A DNA stretch of 16,402 bases, taken from Anaerolineae bacterium. GTDB taxonomy: Bacteria > Chloroflexota > Anaerolineae > Aggregatilineales > UBA3940. The DNA is taken from contig JAFGNO010000085.1 of assembly GCA_016926985.1 (NCBI GenBank), positions 1-16,402 of the forward strand. Reading direction: 5' to 3'. The notes under the pieces are model-generated. The model searched no databases. It saw only the letters and a list, made by a program, of their open reading frames with translations, and was not told where the DNA came from. Of this stretch, positions 13,965 through 16,402 are shown piece by piece. The position numbers and the translations under genes were made by a program. Within the stretch, counting starts at the first letter, position 1, and each line of letters opens with the position of its first letter.

Positions 13965-15167
13965 ATGAAAACACTGAAAGCCTTCCTGCTGGTTCTGGTT
14001 CTACTTATCTTACTATCCGCCTGCAGCGATCAGCGGTCAGAGCAAGTTGACTACTGGGAAACGATTCGTGTGGAAAGTGGCAACACCATCAGGATTGCTG
14101 TGGTATATGCAGAAAGCGCAGAAATAGTCGGCCCCACCGGTGGTGAGTTAGCCCGGGGCGCCCAACTGGCCGTTTCCCAGTTCGGCAACATAAGGGGCTT
14201 TGACGTTGAAATTGTGGAATACATATCCAACTGCAATGCCTCCCAAGCGACCGGGGTTGCACAGCAGATAGCTACCGATCCGGCAATAATAGCAACCATC
14301 GGCTTTGTGTGCTCATTAGAATGTGAAGCCGCTGCCCCGGTTCTGATGGAAGGTGATATCCCCCTGGTATCTCCGGGCTGCAGCACCAGCAATTTAACCG
14401 ATGAACTGCTCAGAACTGACACATTCTTCAGGACGATGTACGATGACATCCTTGAAGCTCGGCTGTCGGCACGGTACGTCTACAATGAGCTGGGCATCCG
14501 ATATGCAGCAACAATAAGCGATGGGACGCAGGAAACCAACGGCCTTGTGTCTGCATTCACTGCAGAATTTGCCAGCCTGGGAGGGGTTGTTTCAGTCAGC
14601 GTAACCACCGACCCTCGCGGATCGTCGATTGACGAAACCCTGCCTGAACTTCTGGAGAGCGGGGCAAGCCTGATCTATGCTCCGCTTATGACCAAAGCGG
14701 GCGCACAACTGATCGAGGCCATGGCAAGAGAGCCTCAGTTTGCAACTATCAAGCTGCTTGGCGGACGTCACTACTGGAACCAGTGGATTGTTAACCAGAC
14801 ACTTGGCTGGGCCGAAGGCGTCTATGCCGCCGGCCCAATACCAGCAGACACATTCATGCCTGACCTGAGTCAGAACTACAGAGAGCAATTTGATATTGTG
14901 CCCAATGGCGAAACCTATGCGTTTGCTTATGATGCCATGTGGTTGGTCCTGAAGGCAATTGATGGAACATCCGTTGTTGGGCAGGACCGCGATCTGTTGA
15001 TTGGTCGCAGACGGCTTTATGACAATCTAAGTAGTACAGGAAATTTCCAGGGAGCTACCGGTACCCTGACCTGTACTGAATGGGGAGATTGCAGCAGTGG
15101 GCAGCTTGCAATTGGTCGCGTTCAGAACGGGACGTGGCAGATTGTCTATATGGAGAGGACTCCCTAG
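13965..15167 (+). CDS. Solute-binding lipoprotein, periplasmic-binding-protein type 1 (branched-chain amino acid ABC family)
   Basis: A 400-residue lipoprotein. The N-terminus MKTLKAFLLVLVLLILLSAC ends in a lipobox with Cys20 as the lipid attachment site. The rest (about 41-398) is a type 1 binding fold as in LivJ: IRIAVVYAES, GGELARGAQLAVSQF, and the hinge region PAIIATIGFVCSLECEAAAPVLMEGDIPLVSPGCS, split by the expected two lobes. It would capture a small polar ligand outside the membrane; which one cannot be told. The mature part has six further cysteines (90, 116, 120, 139, 370, 376), suggesting disulfides. ATG 13965 is preferred because GGGA (13955-13958) is six bases upstream and the signal begins with Lys; ATG 13959 and 13947 are alternatives. 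No permease or ATPase gene is adjacent, so it is an orphan, and could serve a sensor instead of a transporter. Confidence 0.88.
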   Translation: MKTLKAFLLVLVLLILLSACSDQRSEQVDYWETIRVESGNTIRIAVVYAESAEIVGPTGGELARGAQLAVSQFGNIRGFDVEIVEYISNCNASQATGVAQQIATDPAIIATIGFVCSLECEAAAPVLMEGDIPLVSPGCSTSNLTDELLRTDTFFRTMYDDILEARLSARYVYNELGIRYAATISDGTQETNGLVSAFTAEFASLGGVVSVSVTTDPRGSSIDETLPELLESGASLIYAPLMTKAGAQLIEAMAREPQFATIKLLGGRHYWNQWIVNQTLGWAEGVYAAGPIPADTFMPDLSQNYREQFDIVPNGETYAFAYDAMWLVLKAIDGTSVVGQDRDLLIGRRRLYDNLSSTGNFQGATGTLTCTEWGDCSSGQLAIGRVQNGTWQIVYMERTP

Positions 15168-15264
15168 CGCCTTTGTTCTCCGGCTACCTGATACACGCGC
15201 CTACGCCAATCACTATATTCCCGGCACATGCTGGAATGAATATGGGGAAACAGGCCAGCACACG

Positions 15265-15281
15265 GCAATATGATATAATGC
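15265..15281 (+). promoter_or_regulatory. Extended -10 promoter overlapped by a palindromic candidate operator, upstream of the DtxR-family gene
   Basis: TGATATAAT (15271-15279) is an extended -10 with a perfect hexamer; no -35 box is seen. It lies inside the imperfect palindrome GCAATATGATATAATGC (15265-15281), arms GCAnTAT and ATAnTGC around a 3-base centre. A repressor bound there would block RNA polymerase, consistent with autoregulation by the gene product. The other bases of the 150-base gap (15168-15317) show no gene and no clear terminator. Confidence 0.5.
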
Positions 15282-15317
15282 AGATGACCAGTATTTCTAT
15301 TTCCGAATGGGGTTTGC

Positions 15318-15995
15318 GTGCCTGATAAAATGCCCGGCAAGGGAATCTCAAAAGAGCGAGAAGACTATATTAAGACCATCTATCACCTGCAACAAGACGA
15401 GTCACCTGTCAGAACGACGACAATTGCCAGGGCAATGAAGGTTGAGCCGGCCTCCGTGACCGGTGTGATCAAAAGGCTGGCTGAGCTGGGATATCTAGAT
15501 CACCAACCCTATAAAGGGGTTTCACTGACAGAGCTGGGCGAGAAGATTGCCCTGGAAGTCATTCGCCACCACCGACTGATAGAGTTATACCTGATTGAAG
15601 CCCTGGGATATGAGTGGGATGAAGTCCATGATGAGGCGGAGAGGCTCGAGCACGCTGTATCGTTTAAGTTTATTGAACGTATAGAAAAAGCATTGGGCAA
15701 CCCGGCCATCGATCCACATGGCGACCCTATACCAACCCAGGATGGCAGAATCGAGCCCCTGACTGGCCATCCACTGTCACAACTTGCGGTCGGCGATACA
15801 GGACAGGTTGCCCGGATCAACGATGATGACGCTGAACTGCTCAGATATCTTGGCAGTATGGGCATACGGCCCGGAGCAAGTATTGAGGTACTGGCGATTG
15901 CGCCGTTTCATGGGCCAATCGACCTGCTAATCGATCACGTCAGGTGCGCACTGGGCCCAGAAGCCGCTGCAAATGTCTTTGTTGAGTTGAACTGA
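15318..15995 (+). CDS. Metal-dependent DtxR/MntR-family transcriptional regulator, three-domain form
   Basis: A 225-residue repressor of metal homeostasis genes. Residues about 9-72 form the winged helix (DYIKTIYHL, TTTIARAMKVEPASVTGVIKRL), about 73-140 the metal-binding dimerisation domain, and about 148-225 an SH3-like FeoA domain. Aligned to DtxR with a constant offset of six, the ancillary ligands are kept (His85, Glu89, His104). Of the primary set, Met10 is replaced by Asp16 and Cys102 by Glu108, with Glu111 and His112 kept. This is the ligand set of manganese-responsive MntR and ScaR/SloR, so manganese sensing is the better guess, although length and the FeoA domain are DtxR-like. GTG 15318 has GGGG (15309-15312) upstream; ATG 15330 lacks a site. 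No transporter gene is adjacent in the window; the intron remnant begins directly after the stop. Confidence 0.93.
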   Translation: MPDKMPGKGISKEREDYIKTIYHLQQDESPVRTTTIARAMKVEPASVTGVIKRLAELGYLDHQPYKGVSLTELGEKIALEVIRHHRLIELYLIEALGYEWDEVHDEAERLEHAVSFKFIERIEKALGNPAIDPHGDPIPTQDGRIEPLTGHPLSQLAVGDTGQVARINDDDAELLRYLGSMGIRPGASIEVLAIAPFHGPIDLLIDHVRCALGPEAAANVFVELN

Positions 15996-15999
15996 TCAA

Positions 16000-16296
16000 C
16001 CTGGCATTCATCATTTCCAGGGCCTTCCCACCATCAATCCACTGGACCCGGTCGGCATGAATCGGGATAGGGGAGCGATACCCCCCTCCTCCCGGCTTTG
16101 GGATTTCCACCCGTTTCACCGGGCTGGGGCAATATGTACCCCGCTCTAGTTTGGCTCGGATACCTTCCCAGTGTTGCCGCAGATGGTCTGTCAGTTCGTC
16201 TACCGTCATCCCATCTATGCCCGGCGGCGCACCTTTGTTGGTCTGTACCCGTTCCAACGCTGCCAGCAGATTGTTCGACTAAATATCTGTTCCCAT
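16000..16296 (-). pseudogene. ltrA-like: Broken group II intron reverse transcriptase/maturase, N-terminal fragment
   Basis: Read on the minus strand, an ATG (complement of 16294-16296), after a GAAGGA site, encodes MGTDI and then an in-frame TAG (complement of 16279-16281). The frame continues with NNLLAALERVQTNKGAP, then GIDGMTVDEL, GTYCPSPVKRVEIPKPGGG and a degraded IPxxxDRVQ segment. These are the RT-0 and RT-1 regions of group II intron-encoded proteins, in order. Similarity stops near 16040; the remaining RT blocks (including the YxDD active site), the maturase domain and any endonuclease domain are missing. The nonsense codon, an extra proline in GAPPGIDG and the truncation show a dead copy. 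The left end falls right behind the stop codon of the DtxR-family gene. Confidence 0.8.
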
Positions 16297-16402
16297 AATG
16301 TTCCTTCGTGTTGAGTGTTTTCCCGTTCTTCCATTCGACCCGGCGGCGGCCTTTCGCCCCTGACGCTTTCCTTCGGCTTTCAGCCCTCAGTCCCCGTCCG
16401 TC
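16297..16402 (-). mobile_element. Probable group II intron RNA segment upstream of the RT remnant
   Basis: The stretch leading into the RT start codon on the minus strand has the purine-rich, GAAA-containing look of group II intron RNA just before its encoded protein, ending in ACTCAACACGAAGGAAC. The intron 5' end lies beyond the window, so the RNA domains cannot be folded or confirmed here. No protein-coding frame is supported in it. Confidence 0.45.

Noticed and set aside
15236..15325. Small open frame of 29 codons before the DtxR-family gene
   Set aside because: It starts upstream of the likely promoter -10 box and overlaps the GTG start out of frame; no coding evidence.
1..16402. CRISPR array, tandem repeats, or integrase attachment sites
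   Set aside because: Reading through the window showed no regularly spaced repeats and no recombinase gene other than the intron RT remnant.

Overview
The window looks like chromosomal DNA of a member of the Chloroflexota, probably Anaerolineae-like. The grounds are an isopentenyl phosphate kinase next to a mevalonate-type decarboxylase (a pairing described in Roseiflexus), a lipoprotein and single-membrane style of envelope proteins, a FecR-like/peptidase-MA-like gene pair, and a Ser/Thr kinase with an FHA domain. No rRNA or tRNA gene is seen, so the assignment rests on gene content alone. Most genes are intact and tightly packed. The only mobile-element material is a broken group II intron piece at the right edge.

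Layout. (1) 1-1428, plus strand: the end of an isopentenyl phosphate kinase gene and a GHMP-family decarboxylase gene, overlapping by ATGA; together they would make isopentenyl diphosphate. (2) 1541-6508, plus strand: a close-packed five-gene run behind its own candidate promoter, made of an RseP-type site-2 protease, a HEAT-repeat protein, a peptidase-MA-like protein that has lost its zinc-site residues, an acylphosphatase and a membrane-anchored FecR-like protein. (3) 6516-9653, minus strand: a Ser/Thr kinase with an FHA domain, followed by an M23 peptidase fused to a glycoside-hydrolase-like domain. (4) 9793-10341, plus strand: a membrane protein with a double zinc ribbon, divergent from the kinase. 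(5) 10388-11677, minus strand: enolase, with a strong hairpin between it and the zinc-ribbon gene. (6) 11970-13085, plus strand: tRNA 2-thiouridylase MnmA, possibly leaderless. (7) 13086-13841, minus strand: a prepilin-type peptidase without the usual zinc cysteines, its stop codon touching that of mnmA. (8) 13965-15167, plus strand: an orphan solute-binding lipoprotein. (9) 15318-15995, plus strand: a three-domain DtxR-family regulator with MntR-type metal ligands and a candidate operator over its promoter. (10) 16000-16402, minus strand: a remnant of a group II intron and its reverse transcriptase.

How the genes fit together. The first block supplies isoprenoid precursor. In many bacteria rseP sits next to dxr, the MEP-pathway gene; here it sits beside mevalonate-branch genes. 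The rseP operon looks like an envelope module: one active membrane protease, a scaffold-like HEAT protein, a catalytically dead secreted peptidase homologue and an anchored FecR-like protein. The kinase/M23 pair on the facing strand also points to the cell envelope. The remaining genes are housekeeping (eno, mnmA) or stand-alone uptake, secretion and metal-sensing functions.
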